A stretch of DNA of 48,412 nucleotides from Candidatus Rickettsiella isopodorum (GCF_001881495.1 NZ_LUKY01000027.1:1-48412), one strand, 5' to 3'. Positions 7,007-16,591 are shown, counted from the first letter of the stretch. Translations and numbers: made by a program. The notes: a model not told the origin generated them from the letters alone.

Positions 7007-9673
7007 ATGACACAGCAAACTCCTTATCTAGATAAGGATCCGCTTGAAACCAAAGAGTGGATAGATGCCCTTTTATCTGTTTTAAAGTTTGAAGGAGCAG
7101 ATAGGGCACAATTTCTTATCCAACAACTCGTCAATAAAGCGCGTCAACGGGGCTTAGAGCTCACGATAGGTCTCAATACACCCTATGTGAATACGATTCC
7201 TGTCGAATTAGAGCCATCTTTTCCTGGGGATGAAAAACTAGAGAAACGCATTGCCGCTTTAATTCGTTGGAACGCTGTGATGATGGTGTTACAAGCGGGT
7301 AAAGTTTCTTCTGAGCTCGGAGGTCATATAGCGACCTATGCTTCGGCAGCGACCTTGTATGAAGTAGGCTTTAATCATTTTTTTCATGCGGTTAATTCTG
7401 AACACGGTGGCGATTTATTGTATATTCAAGGCCATTCTTCACCGGGTATTTATGCACGTGCCTTTTTAGAAGGACGCCTTACAAAAGAGCAATTAGCCCT
7501 TTTTCGTCAAGAAATAGGCGGAAAAGGCCTTTCTTCTTATCCTCATCCATGGCTTATGCCAGAATTTTGGCAATTCCCAACCGTTTCCATGGGCTTAGGT
7601 CCTATGCAGGCCATTTACCAAGCACGTTTTTTAAAATATTTACAAAATCGTGGATTATTAGACAACAAAGATAGAAAAGTGTGGATGTTTTGTGGTGATG
7701 GAGAAATGGATGAGCCGGAATCACTCGGCGCGCTCTGTATTGCCGCGCGGGAAAAGTTAGATAATCTCATTTTTGTTATTAACTGTAATTTACAACGATT
7801 GGATGGGCCCGTACGAGGAAACGGTAAGATAGTCCAAGAATTAGAAGGAGTATTTCGTGGTTCAGGTTGGAATGTCAATAAGGTTTTATGGGGTAGTGCT
7901 TGGGATCCATTATTTAAAAAAGATAAGCAAGGTTTGTTACCTCAATTAATGATGGAAACCCTTGACGGTGAATATCAAAATTTCCGTGCGAAAGATGGTA
8001 CTTACATTCGTGAACATTTTTTTGCGAAATATCCAGAATTAAAAGCTATGGTTGCCGATATGAGTGATGAACAACTATGGCTTTTAAAACGTGGCGGTCA
8101 TGATATTAAAAAAGTTTATGCGGCTTATAAAGCGGCAGTAGAACATAAAGGTCAGCCAACAGTGATCTTAGCGAAAACTATTAAAGGATATGGGATGGGC
8201 ACGGCGGGTGAAGGCCAGAATATTACGCATCAACAAAAAAAGATGACACAAGAACAATTACGTACGTTTCGTGATCGTTTCAAACTCTCGATGAGTGATA
8301 CGGATATTGAAAATTTAAGCTTTTACTGTCCTGATGAAAAAAGCCCAGAAATCAAGTATTTAAAAGCACAGCGAAAAAAATTGGGTGGATATTTACCTGC
8401 GCGTCGTATGCGGTCTGACGAAAGTTTAATAGCACCGCCATTAAATAATTTTGACAATGTGTTACAAGGGTCTAAAGGACGCGAAATCTCTACAACCATG
8501 GTATTTGTAGAAATTTTGCGTCATCTGTTAAAGGACAAAACCTTAGGTCCGCGTATTGTACCAATAGTACCTGATGAATCACGTACATTTGGTATGGAAG
8601 GTTTATTTCGTCAGATTGGTATTTATTCTCCGGTAGGTCAACTCTATGATCCCGTCGATGCGGGTCAATTAATGTATTACCGTGAAGATAAAAAAGGTCA
8701 ATTATTAGAAGAAGGGATTAATGAAGGGGGTGCATTTTGTTCTTGGATGGCGGCTGCCACTTCTTATAGTACCAATAATTTAAGTATGATCCCTTTTTAT
8801 ATTTATTACTCCATGTTTGGCTATCAACGGGTGGGTGATTTTGTTTGGGCCGCAGGGGATATGCAAGCGCGCGGATTTATTTTAGGTGCCACAGCGGGTA
8901 GAACAACCTTAGCGGGTGAGGGATTACAACATCAAGATGGACATAATCTGTTGTTTTTTTCGGTAGTGCCTAACTGTGTGGCTTATGATCCTTGTTTCGG
9001 TTATGAATTAGCGGTCATTATTCAAGATGGCTTGCGTCGCATGATGCAAGAGCAAGAAAATAGTTTTTATTATCTAACTTTAATGAATGAAAACTATGCA
9101 CATCCTGCATTGAACGAAGCCCATAAAGAAGGCATTCTTAAGGGAATGTATTTATTATCCGAAACCAAACCGAGTAAACGACACGTACAATTATTAGGTT
9201 CAGGCACAATTTTAAATGAAGTGATAGCGGCGGCAGAATTATTAAAAACGGATTTTGATGTGACCGCCGATATTTGGAGTGTCACCAGTTTTTCAGAGTG
9301 TCGTAAACAAGCCTTAAGCATTGAGCGACATAATTTATTACATCCTAACGAACCCGAACAACAGAGTTATGTGGCGCAATGTTTACAGGATCGAATAGGA
9401 CCAGTGATTGCTGCAACGGATTACATACGCTTAAATGCCGATCAAATTCGCGGGTTTGTTAAAGCTCCTTATGTGGTATTAGGAACCGATGGTTATGGGC
9501 GGAGTGATACGCGCGAGCAATTGCGTCAGTTTTTTGAAGTGAATCGTTACTACATTGTGATAGCCAGTTTACATGCCTTGATGGCAGAAGGTTCAGTCAG
9601 TACGACTCAAATCGAACAGGCCTTTAAAAAATATGCGATTGATTCTGAAAAGCCAAATCCTTTTACCATTTAA
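7007..9673 (+). CDS. aceE: Pyruvate dehydrogenase E1 component (homodimeric type)
   Basis: AceE decarboxylates pyruvate with thiamine diphosphate and reductively acetylates the lipoyl group of E2. The 888 residues match the usual homodimeric E1p length. The ThDP/Mg2+ motif is clear: GDGEMDEPES starting at residue 230, followed by NCNLQRLDGPV. Other family blocks include GHSSPGIYARAFLEGRL, KTIKGYG and GLQHQDGHN. The ATG at 7007 follows a GGTAAG-type ribosome binding site. It is followed 95 bp later by aceF, and then by lpd, all on the same strand. Confidence 0.97.
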   Translation: MTQQTPYLDKDPLETKEWIDALLSVLKFEGADRAQFLIQQLVNKARQRGLELTIGLNTPYVNTIPVELEPSFPGDEKLEKRIAALIRWNAVMMVLQAGKVSSELGGHIATYASAATLYEVGFNHFFHAVNSEHGGDLLYIQGHSSPGIYARAFLEGRLTKEQLALFRQEIGGKGLSSYPHPWLMPEFWQFPTVSMGLGPMQAIYQARFLKYLQNRGLLDNKDRKVWMFCGDGEMDEPESLGALCIAAREKLDNLIFVINCNLQRLDGPVRGNGKIVQELEGVFRGSGWNVNKVLWGSAWDPLFKKDKQGLLPQLMMETLDGEYQNFRAKDGTYIREHFFAKYPELKAMVADMSDEQLWLLKRGGHDIKKVYAAYKAAVEHKGQPTVILAKTIKGYGMGTAGEGQNITHQQKKMTQEQLRTFRDRFKLSMSDTDIENLSFYCPDEKSPEIKYLKAQRKKLGGYLPARRMRSDESLIAPPLNNFDNVLQGSKGREISTTMVFVEILRHLLKDKTLGPRIVPIVPDESRTFGMEGLFRQIGIYSPVGQLYDPVDAGQLMYYREDKKGQLLEEGINEGGAFCSWMAAATSYSTNNLSMIPFYIYYSMFGYQRVGDFVWAAGDMQARGFILGATAGRTTLAGEGLQHQDGHNLLFFSVVPNCVAYDPCFGYELAVIIQDGLRRMMQEQENSFYYLTLMNENYAHPALNEAHKEGILKGMYLLSETKPSKRHVQLLGSGTILNEVIAAAELLKTDFDVTADIWSVTSFSECRKQALSIERHNLLHPNEPEQQSYVAQCLQDRIGPVIAATDYIRLNADQIRGFVKAPYVVLGTDGYGRSDTREQLRQFFEVNRYYIVIASLHALMAEGSVSTTQIEQAFKKYAIDSEKPNPFTI

Positions 9674-9701
9674 CGTTTATTATTTGTGTATGAATATACA
9701 T

Positions 9702-9752
9702 GAGGATTGCAAATTGAGCGGTAACAAAGGTAAAAATTCAAGTGCGAAGAGC
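9702..9752 (+). repeat. Right-half copy of the dispersed repeat abutting aceF
   Basis: The sequence GAGGATTGCAAATTGAGCG followed by AAAAATTCAAGTGCGAAGAG matches the right half of the family. The copy ends a few bases before the AGGAG ribosome binding site of aceF, so the untranslated leader of aceF is made largely of repeat sequence. Confidence 0.8.
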
Positions 9753-9768
9753 ATTGAGGAGAAAACGT

Positions 9769-11088
9769 TTGTCTAGTTTAAAAGAAATACATGTTCCAGA
9801 TTTAGGTAATGTGGCTGCTGCGGCTATTATCGAAATACCCGCTAAAGTAGGACAAGATATTGCGGTAGAAGATGCGCTCATTACATTAGAAAGTGATAAA
9901 GCATCGATGGATATTCCATCGCCTTTAGCCGGAAAGCTAAAAGAGTTGAAAGTCAAAGTAGGCGATAAAGTCACTAAAGGTGATTTGATTGCTATTTTAG
10001 AAACAGCAGACGCGAGTTCCTCCACTGAAAAAGCGAGTGCGACTTCGGCTGCACCAGCGGAGGTAGAAAAAAAATCTTCCCCAGATACAAGCACTAAAAT
10101 GGCTGGATCAGAATTATCAAATAAAAATATAAATATTTCATCTCGATCGGCAGAGTTAAAGGACGAAATACAAGAAGAAGAGAAGGATGACGAAGAAGAT
10201 ATCCATGCCGGGCCTGGTGTGCGACGTTTAGCACGTGAGTTTGGGCTCGATCTGAATAAAATTAGCGGTACCGGACAAAAAGGTCGCATTATTAAAGAAG
10301 ACTTACAGAAATTTGTTAAAGCTCATCTAAGTCAAAGTTCTAATGGTCAGATGGGTTTACCATCCGCGCCGGAGATTGATTTTAATCAATTTGGTAAAAC
10401 AGAAAAGCAGGCTTTAACGCGGATTAAAAAATTAACCGCTCAATATTTACATCGCAATTGGTTGTTGGTTCCGCATGTCACCCAATTTAACGATGCGGAT
10501 ATTACAGAATTGGAAGTTTTTCGCAAAGCACAAGCGGGGTTTGCTGCCAAGCAAAATATTAAATTAACCCCATTAGTTTTTATTATGAAGGCAGTTGTAA
10601 CCAGTTTAAAATCATTTCCATCGTTTAATGCTTCTTTGTCAGCCGATGGCGAGGACTTGATCCTGAAAAAATATTATCATATCGGTATTGCCGTTGATAC
10701 ACCGGAAGGTTTAGTGGTGCCGGTGATACGGGATGTGGATAAAAAAAGTCTTTTAGAATTAGCACAAGAATTAGGAACAGTGAGTCAGAAAGCACGTGCT
10801 AAACAACTGACGGCTGCTGATTTACAAGGTAGTTCATTCACTATCTCAAGTTTAGGAGGTATCGGCGGTACAGCATTTACACCTATAGTGAATGTACCCG
10901 ATGTGGCTATTTTAGGTGTCTCTAAGGCACAGTTTAAGCCACTCTATCAGGATGGAGAGTTTGTGCCACGATTAATGTTGCCTTTATCGTTATCGTATGA
11001 TCACCGTGTCATCGATGGTGCGGAAGGTGCTCGTTTCATTATGCATTTAACGGAGTGTCTGTCAGACATACGACGTTGGCTATTGTAA
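9769..11088 (+). CDS. aceF: Dihydrolipoyl acetyltransferase, pyruvate dehydrogenase E2
   Basis: E2 transfers the acetyl group from lipoyl-lysine to CoA and forms the PDH core. Domains in order: one lipoyl domain (about residues 1-80, lipoyl Lys44 in LESDKASMD), an Ala/Ser/Glu/Asp-rich flexible linker, a peripheral subunit-binding domain (GPGVRRLAREFGLDL) and the catalytic domain ending with SYDHRVIDGAEGARF, which holds the active-site His and Asp. Only one lipoyl domain is present, against three in E. coli. I chose TTG 9769 rather than the upstream GTG 9742: AGGAG (9757-9761) lies 7 nt before it, and the residues encoded upstream derive from the dispersed repeat and are not family sequence. 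Confidence 0.93.
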   Translation: MSSLKEIHVPDLGNVAAAAIIEIPAKVGQDIAVEDALITLESDKASMDIPSPLAGKLKELKVKVGDKVTKGDLIAILETADASSSTEKASATSAAPAEVEKKSSPDTSTKMAGSELSNKNINISSRSAELKDEIQEEEKDDEEDIHAGPGVRRLAREFGLDLNKISGTGQKGRIIKEDLQKFVKAHLSQSSNGQMGLPSAPEIDFNQFGKTEKQALTRIKKLTAQYLHRNWLLVPHVTQFNDADITELEVFRKAQAGFAAKQNIKLTPLVFIMKAVVTSLKSFPSFNASLSADGEDLILKKYYHIGIAVDTPEGLVVPVIRDVDKKSLLELAQELGTVSQKARAKQLTAADLQGSSFTISSLGGIGGTAFTPIVNVPDVAILGVSKAQFKPLYQDGEFVPRLMLPLSLSYDHRVIDGAEGARFIMHLTECLSDIRRWLL

Positions 11089-11179
11089 TATTCTTCGCAC
11101 TTGAATTTTTGCCTGTGTTGCCGTTCAACTCGTCATTCTCTTCGCGGCACTTGCCAAAAAACCAATTGCTCTGAGTATA
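11089..11179 (-). repeat. Full-length copy of the dispersed repeat (inverted)
   Basis: On the plus strand this reads TTCTTCGCACTTGAA, then CCTGTGTTGCCGTTCAACTC, CTTCGCGGCACTTGCC and AACCAATTGCTCTGAGTATA. It is the reverse complement of the copy at 15.9 kb. It lies between aceF and lpd. Confidence 0.85.
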
Positions 11180-11190
11180 TCAAGAAGACT

Positions 11191-11218
11191 TTGGTATTAT
11201 TTATTTATATATTAAAAT
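11191..11218 (+). promoter_or_regulatory. Possible sigma-70-type promoter for lpd
   Basis: TTGGTA (11191-11196) and TAAAAT (11213-11218) are separated by 16 bp, about 17 bp upstream of the lpd start. This would allow lpd to be expressed separately from aceEF. The surrounding sequence is very AT-rich, so a chance match is possible. Confidence 0.4.
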
Positions 11219-11234
11219 TATTTTAGAGGAATAT

Positions 11235-12647
11235 ATGGCTGAATTAGAAATTAAAAAAACCGAAGTACTCGTATTAGGTAGCGGCCCGGGTGGTTACAGC
11301 GCTGCATTTCGCGCCGCAGATTTAGGTAAAAAAGTCATACTAGTGGAAAGAGAATCGACATTAGGGGGTGTTTGTTTAAATGTCGGATGTATCCCCTCTA
11401 AAGCGTTATTACATGCGGCTAAAGTGATAGAAGACGCCCGCGCCATGGCTGAATTGGGTGTAAGTTTTGGTAAACCTAAAATTGATATCAAACAATTGCG
11501 TAGCTGGAAAGATAGTGTCGTAAAAAAATTAACTGGTGGCTTATCCCTGTTAGCTAAACAACGTAAAGTTGAATGCATTGTTGGTGAAGGAAAATTTACC
11601 GGGAAAAATGAATTAACGGTTGGAAAACAGAAAATTGTTTTTGAACAAGCCATCATTGCGGTGGGTTCGCAGCCGATACGTTTGCCTTTTTTACCGGATG
11701 ATCCCCGAATTATCGATTCAACCGGTGCACTTGAATTAAAAGAAGTTCAGCGTAATCTCTTAGTGTTAGGTGGCGGCATCATCGGTATGGAAATGGCAAC
11801 AGTTTACCATGCCTTGGGTAGTGATATTACCGTGGTAGAAGCTGGTGACATGATCATCAATGGCGCTGATAAAGATATGGTAATGCCTTTATATAAACGT
11901 TTGCAAAAACAGTATAAATTTTTATTAAAAACCAAAGTAACCAAAGTCGAAGCTAAGAAAGATGGCCTATGGGTGACGTTTGAAGGTGAGGGAGCTTCAA
12001 AACCACAACGATTTGATCAAATTTTATCTGCCGTAGGTCGTAAACCAAATGGAAAATTAATGGGTGCCGAAGTCTTAGGTATCAATGTCACTGAACAAGG
12101 TTTTATTCCGGTCGATAAACAACTGAGAACCAATATCCCACATATTTTCGCTATTGGGGATGTCATTGGTAATCCTATGTTGGCACACAAAGCCGTGGCA
12201 GAAGGGCGTGTCGCAGCCGAAGTAATTGCCGGTAAAAAGCACTTTTTCGAACCGCGTTGTATTCCTTCCGTGGCTTATACTGATCCCGAAATTACTTGGG
12301 TTGGCTTAACGGAAATACTTGCTAAAGAGAAAAATATTCCTTACGAAAAAGCCGTTTTTCCCTGGTTAGCGAGTGGGCGTTCCTTGGGACAAGGGCGTGA
12401 TGAGGGTTTGACTAAATTATTATTTGATCCCAAAACCCACCGTATTTTGGGCGCAGGCATCGTCGGTCCTAATGCAGGTGAACTGATTGCTGAAATTGCA
12501 TTGGCGATAGAAATGGGTTGTGAAGCCGAAGATATTGCATTAACGATACATCCTCATCCCACACTATCTGAGACTGTGATGCTAGCCAGTGAAATCTTTG
12601 AAGGAACGATTACTGATTTATATATGCCTAAGAAAAAAACGAGTTAA
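11235..12647 (+). CDS. lpd: Dihydrolipoamide dehydrogenase (E3)
   Basis: E3 reoxidises dihydrolipoyl groups of PDH and other 2-oxoacid dehydrogenases, reducing NAD+. The 470-residue protein has an N-terminal FAD-binding GSGPGGYSAA, the redox-active disulfide Cys47/Cys52 in GGVCLNVGCIPSKA, an NAD-binding LGGGIIGMEMA, the second FAD motif IFAIGDVIG and the C-terminal dimer-interface active-site HPHPTLSE. TTAGAGGAATAT precedes the ATG and supplies a good ribosome binding site. A dispersed repeat and a possible promoter separate it from aceF. Confidence 0.97.
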   Translation: MAELEIKKTEVLVLGSGPGGYSAAFRAADLGKKVILVERESTLGGVCLNVGCIPSKALLHAAKVIEDARAMAELGVSFGKPKIDIKQLRSWKDSVVKKLTGGLSLLAKQRKVECIVGEGKFTGKNELTVGKQKIVFEQAIIAVGSQPIRLPFLPDDPRIIDSTGALELKEVQRNLLVLGGGIIGMEMATVYHALGSDITVVEAGDMIINGADKDMVMPLYKRLQKQYKFLLKTKVTKVEAKKDGLWVTFEGEGASKPQRFDQILSAVGRKPNGKLMGAEVLGINVTEQGFIPVDKQLRTNIPHIFAIGDVIGNPMLAHKAVAEGRVAAEVIAGKKHFFEPRCIPSVAYTDPEITWVGLTEILAKEKNIPYEKAVFPWLASGRSLGQGRDEGLTKLLFDPKTHRILGAGIVGPNAGELIAEIALAIEMGCEAEDIALTIHPHPTLSETVMLASEIFEGTITDLYMPKKKTS

Positions 12648-12788
12648 TCAAATAAGATGAGTATCAACGAATAGGCACATCTATTATTTTTAATTAATAA
12701 AAGAAAGACTGATCCAAGGCAAGGAAGGTGTTACACTTTTTAATGACAGTAGTTTGATAAGAATAGATTTTATTTGCAAGGAGAGTAT

Positions 12789-13679
12789 ATGAAAACTTAT
12801 CGAATAAAAAAAATCTATGCAGATAGTCTAATAGGTTTGCATGGTCTGTATATGACGCCTTCAGAATGTTGGTATTGCGTGAATGTTAATGTGTTTGACC
12901 ATCAAACGACAAATAGTTTTTTGGCATGCCCTGATTTGTTGACGCATTTACCTAAAAGTTGCGATAGTGGGCTGGTCCATACGGTTTTAAAACAAGCTCA
13001 ATTTGATAAAAATGCGCCTGAGCAATTCAAAAGACTCAAAGAATATTTGAAGTTAGCCCAACAAAAAGATAAAAATGATGAAATAAAATTTGATTTGGGA
13101 GACTCGATTAGGCAATTTTTTTTTGGTTTTTTGGTCATTGCAGTTGGTGGTGTTGGTATTGCTTTGATGCTTCTTCTTATGGGTTTGTCACCCGCTAATT
13201 CTGGCTGGATAGCATTATTATTTATTATTCCTGTGCTAGTCTGTACAACGCATGGTTTTATCAAGCTAAGTATAAGCTATTTAAAATTAGGGATGGGAAT
13301 TTTTTTGTCTTGTTTTAGGAAAAAAAATGTTAGACGGCTAACGGAATTAGAAAATGAACTACATTTTTTTTGCTCTCAAGTACTGCCGCCACCAAGTTAT
13401 ACGGATGTGATGGCAAGTAGTAGTAGTACAGTTTCTCTTTCTGCGCCTGAGTGGGATGTAGAACCTCCTACTTATGAAGAGGCAATTAGATTGGCGCATA
13501 TGGTGACAGCTCCAGCTTCAGTTCCAATGTCTCTTTCTGCATCGGCTTTATTGGGCAGTCATTCAACCCATTTTTTTCATCAGGCTCATTTTGTTTCTAG
13601 CAACAGTCTAATCAATGATAATCCATCATCGCTAACTAGTCAGTATGGTTTTAGTAAAACGATCGCTGCACAACACTAA
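12789..13679 (+). CDS. Unknown two-helix membrane protein with two PPxY motifs
   Basis: I do not recognise this 296-residue protein. Residues 1-100 are soluble-looking. Two hydrophobic segments follow (about 108-132 and 138-160, with a further amphipathic stretch to 175), then a Ser/Thr/Pro-rich tail. The tail carries PPSY (201-204) and PPTY (226-229), the second followed by EEA. PPxY is the ligand of WW domains in eukaryotic NEDD4-family ubiquitin ligases and is common in eukaryotic membrane adaptors and viral late domains. With a Dot/Icm system in the same genome, a host-directed effector is a reasonable inference, not a demonstration. ATG 12789 is preferred because AAGGAG (12778-12783) lies 5 nt upstream. 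It converges on recG, overlapping its end by 4 bp. Confidence 0.75.
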   Translation: MKTYRIKKIYADSLIGLHGLYMTPSECWYCVNVNVFDHQTTNSFLACPDLLTHLPKSCDSGLVHTVLKQAQFDKNAPEQFKRLKEYLKLAQQKDKNDEIKFDLGDSIRQFFFGFLVIAVGGVGIALMLLLMGLSPANSGWIALLFIIPVLVCTTHGFIKLSISYLKLGMGIFLSCFRKKNVRRLTELENELHFFCSQVLPPPSYTDVMASSSSTVSLSAPEWDVEPPTYEEAIRLAHMVTAPASVPMSLSASALLGSHSTHFFHQAHFVSSNSLINDNPSSLTSQYGFSKTIAAQH

Positions 13680-15835
13680 ACTTTGCTATAGCTACCATCA
13701 TTATTTTCTGCCCAGCGTTGAATAATAGGTTTGATTAAATGAGGATAGTCGCTGTTTAGTGTTGTGCTGAGATTTAAGACATGTGGAATTAAATCATGAT
13801 CGCGTTTAAGATCAGCGATGCGTAATTGCTGCCAACCGGTTTGGCGCAAGCCCCAAATTTCACCGGGGCCGCGTAATTCTAAATCGCGTTGAGCGATCAT
13901 AAAACCGTCGTTGCTGCTTCGCATAATACCTAAACGTTCTTTAGCTAATGGGGATAAGGTTTGATAAAGTAAAATACAAAAACTTTTGCTATCACTACGA
14001 CCGACGCGACCCCGCAATTGATGAAGTTGTGCTAAGCCTAAGCGTTCAGCATTTTCAATGACAATTAAATTAGCACTACTGACATCGACACCCACTTCAA
14101 TGACTGAAGTGGCTACTAATAAATCAATCTCACCCTTTTTAAAATCACGCATAATCCGTTCTTTTTCAGCACTCGGCAGTCTTCCGTGTATTAATCCCAA
14201 GCGTAAATCGGTTAAATCCGCTTTTAATGCTTTAAAAGTCGTTTCAGCCGCTTGATAATGTTGTAAATCCGATTCTTCTATGAGTGGACATACCCAATAG
14301 ACTTGTTTTTGTTGAGTGCACGTGGCACGCACTCTTTCTATTACATCTGAACGGCGATGATCGGAGAGAACAATAGTTTGTACAGGTAGGCGGCCGGGTG
14401 GTAATTCATCTAGAAAAGAAATATCTAAATCGGTAAAACTTGTCATGGCTAAAGTTCGCGGAATCGGTGTGGCGGTCATGAATAGCTGATGGGCTTGTAA
14501 ATTTTCTTGCTGACCTTTTTTCCATAAGGCTAAACGTTGTTGTACACCAAACCGATGCTGTTCATCGACGATAATGAAACCTAAGTTTTCAAAATGCACG
14601 CCATCTTGAAAAAGTGCGTGAGTGCCAATAGCGATATGTGCTTTGCCAATTTTTATTTCATCCAAAATTTGTTTTTTGACTTTGCCTTTTAAACCTGCAT
14701 TTAAACACACCACATGAAAACCTAAAGGGGTTAGCCAGCGATGAAAATGCTGATAATGCTGTTCACTTAATAATTCAGTTGGAGCCATGAGAGCGACTTG
14801 ATAGTGATTAGCAATGGCAATTAATGTAGCAAAGGCAGCGACGACGGTTTTACCTGAACCCACATCACCTTGTAATAAGCGCTGCATCGGAATCACGCCT
14901 TGCATATCGTGATTAATTTCTTTGATGACGCGTTTTTGTGCTTGAGTTAATTGAAAAGGTAAGGCAGTCAAAAACCGTTTAATTAAAGCAGGATCAGCTT
15001 TTAAATGAGGTGCAATTTCGGCAGCACGTTTTTTCTTCATTTGTTGAACACTAAGCGAATGAGCGAGTAATTCTTCTAAGGCCAAACGTTGTTGGGTAAT
15101 ATGTTTTCCAGTTGCTAATTCGTCTAAAGGGGCATCGGCAGGAGGGCGGTGGATGTAATATAAAGCTTCCAATAAAGTAGGGAATTGGATACGTTTTAGT
15201 AAATTTTCAGGTAAATATTCAGGAAAATAATGCTGTTGTTTGTGGATTAACTTAGTTTCAGCCTTTGTGAATAATAAATGTAATACTTGAGTGATCAGTT
15301 TGTGCCATAGGCGTTGGGACATGCCCGGTGTACTGGGATAAATACCGGTTAAATAATTGGGTAAAATAAGCTGATTATGACTGCGTAAGAATTCATAGTC
15401 GGGATGGATCATTTCTAATTCAAAAAACTTATTTTTTTTTGTGCGTATTTCTCCAAAGCAAAGTAAACGCAGTCCTTTTTTAAATTGTTGAGATTGCTTA
15501 GGTTTGAAATGAAAAAATCGTAGCGTAATACAGCCTGTCTCATCACTGAGTTTACAAGAATAGCCTTTTCTGCTTTTAATGCGGTGTGAGTCGGCCTGAA
15601 TAACGCCTGCAATTAGTGCGTGCGTGCCACTACGAAGCGCTTCGATAGGCGTAAGTTGAGTCCTATTTTCATAACGTAACGGTAGATGCAGCAGCAGATC
15701 TTGTAAGTTAAGTATTCCACATTTGTTCAAATAGCCGGTTATTTTTTGGCCAACACCGAGCAATTGTGTACAGCTAATTTCTGCCAACGTCTGTTTGTTA
15801 GCGACATTGGGGTTTTTTAAACCTAGGTTTTGCAT
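13676..15835 (-). CDS. recG: ATP-dependent DNA helicase RecG
   Basis: RecG remodels stalled replication forks and branch-migrates Holliday junctions. The 719-residue protein has the N-terminal wedge/OB region (about 1-250), then superfamily 2 helicase motifs: Walker A LLQGDVGSGKT, MAPTELLSEQH, the DEQH box (VDEQHRFG), MTATPIPRTLAMT and the C-terminal LRGRVGRSDS. The length is slightly above the E. coli enzyme (693). It is transcribed against its neighbours, with its 3' end overlapping the 3' end of the PPxY gene by 4 bp. Bases 15836-16075 upstream contain a dispersed repeat. Confidence 0.97.
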   Translation of the reverse strand: MQNLGLKNPNVANKQTLAEISCTQLLGVGQKITGYLNKCGILNLQDLLLHLPLRYENRTQLTPIEALRSGTHALIAGVIQADSHRIKSRKGYSCKLSDETGCITLRFFHFKPKQSQQFKKGLRLLCFGEIRTKKNKFFELEMIHPDYEFLRSHNQLILPNYLTGIYPSTPGMSQRLWHKLITQVLHLLFTKAETKLIHKQQHYFPEYLPENLLKRIQFPTLLEALYYIHRPPADAPLDELATGKHITQQRLALEELLAHSLSVQQMKKKRAAEIAPHLKADPALIKRFLTALPFQLTQAQKRVIKEINHDMQGVIPMQRLLQGDVGSGKTVVAAFATLIAIANHYQVALMAPTELLSEQHYQHFHRWLTPLGFHVVCLNAGLKGKVKKQILDEIKIGKAHIAIGTHALFQDGVHFENLGFIIVDEQHRFGVQQRLALWKKGQQENLQAHQLFMTATPIPRTLAMTSFTDLDISFLDELPPGRLPVQTIVLSDHRRSDVIERVRATCTQQKQVYWVCPLIEESDLQHYQAAETTFKALKADLTDLRLGLIHGRLPSAEKERIMRDFKKGEIDLLVATSVIEVGVDVSSANLIVIENAERLGLAQLHQLRGRVGRSDSKSFCILLYQTLSPLAKERLGIMRSSNDGFMIAQRDLELRGPGEIWGLRQTGWQQLRIADLKRDHDLIPHVLNLSTTLNSDYPHLIKPIIQRWAENNDGSYSKV

Positions 15836-15911
15836 AATGCAATCTCTACGCTAGCGATTATTTAAACAACCAATAAAAATGTCATTATACTCAGCTTAAC
15901 AAACTTGAGTG

Positions 15912-16000
15912 TATACTCATAGCAATTGGTTTTTTGGCAAGTGGCGCGAAGAGAGCGAGTTGAGCAGCAACACAGACAAAAATTCAAGTGCGAAGAATAG
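15912..16000 (+). repeat. Full-length copy of the dispersed repeat
   Basis: It begins TATACTCATAGCAATTGG, continues TTTTTTGGCAAGTGGCGCG and GCGAGTTGAGCAGCAACAC, and ends AAAAATTCAAGTGCGAAG. It lies in the divergent gap between recG and accB. Confidence 0.85.
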
Positions 16001-16075
16001 ATAAAGACTAGCAAAGTCAGCTAGGATATGCTCCAATAAGTCGCATATTATTGTTTGAAAAAGAGGCCGTTTTTT

Positions 16076-16516
16076 ATGGATTCGGAAAAAATTAATCAGC
16101 TTATTAAACTCCTGAATGAGCATGGTTTGACTGAAATTGAATTTTCTGAAGGGGATCAATCGATACGCATAAAGCGACAATCATCTTCACCTGCTCGGAC
16201 AACACGCTTACAGCCTAGTTCTGCGGGTGAAATTATGCCACCTCAAACAGCGTCTTCAGCCTTTTCAGATGTTGAAATAAGTGGTCATAAAGTGCGTTCA
16301 CCGATGGTAGGTACTGTTTATTTGGCGCCCAGTCCAGATGCTCCTCCTTTTGTGAGTTTAGGTCAGACAGTTAAATTAGGTGAAGTGTTGTGTATAGTCG
16401 AAGCTATGAAAATGATGAATCAGATTGAAGCAGATAAAGCGGGCATCATTAAAGCTAGGTTAGTAGAAAATGGTACGCCCGTTGAATATAATCAAGCGTT
16501 ATTCGTGATTGAATAG
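16076..16516 (+). CDS. accB: Biotin carboxyl carrier protein of acetyl-CoA carboxylase
   Basis: AccB carries the biotin that AccC carboxylates, for malonyl-CoA and fatty-acid synthesis. The 146-residue protein begins with the family's N-terminal helix region ([17 protein letters not shown]), followed by a Ser/Pro/Ala linker and a C-terminal biotinyl domain with the biotin-attachment Lys112 in [12 protein letters not shown] 16076 was chosen because it reproduces the E. coli N-terminus; an upstream TTG would add seven unrelated residues. An AAGAGG ribosome binding site precedes it. accC follows 75 bp downstream. Confidence 0.96.
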   Translation: MDSEKINQLIKLLNEHGLTEIEFSEGDQSIRIKRQSSSPARTTRLQPSSAGEIMPPQTASSAFSDVEISGHKVRSPMVGTVYLAPSPDAPPFVSLGQTVKLGEVLCIVEAMKMMNQIEADKAGIIKARLVENGTPVEYNQALFVIE

Positions 16517-16591
16517 AAACTTACTAATTGACTTTATTTCGTTCTTGCAACAGCGGGTGTTACGGCTAGAAAAAATGAGTAGGTAAAAATA

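Noticed and set aside
9738..10289. Long minus-strand frame of 183 residues within aceF
   Set aside because: It is a Ser/Phe-rich shadow of the lipoyl domain and linker; the plus strand is clearly aceF.
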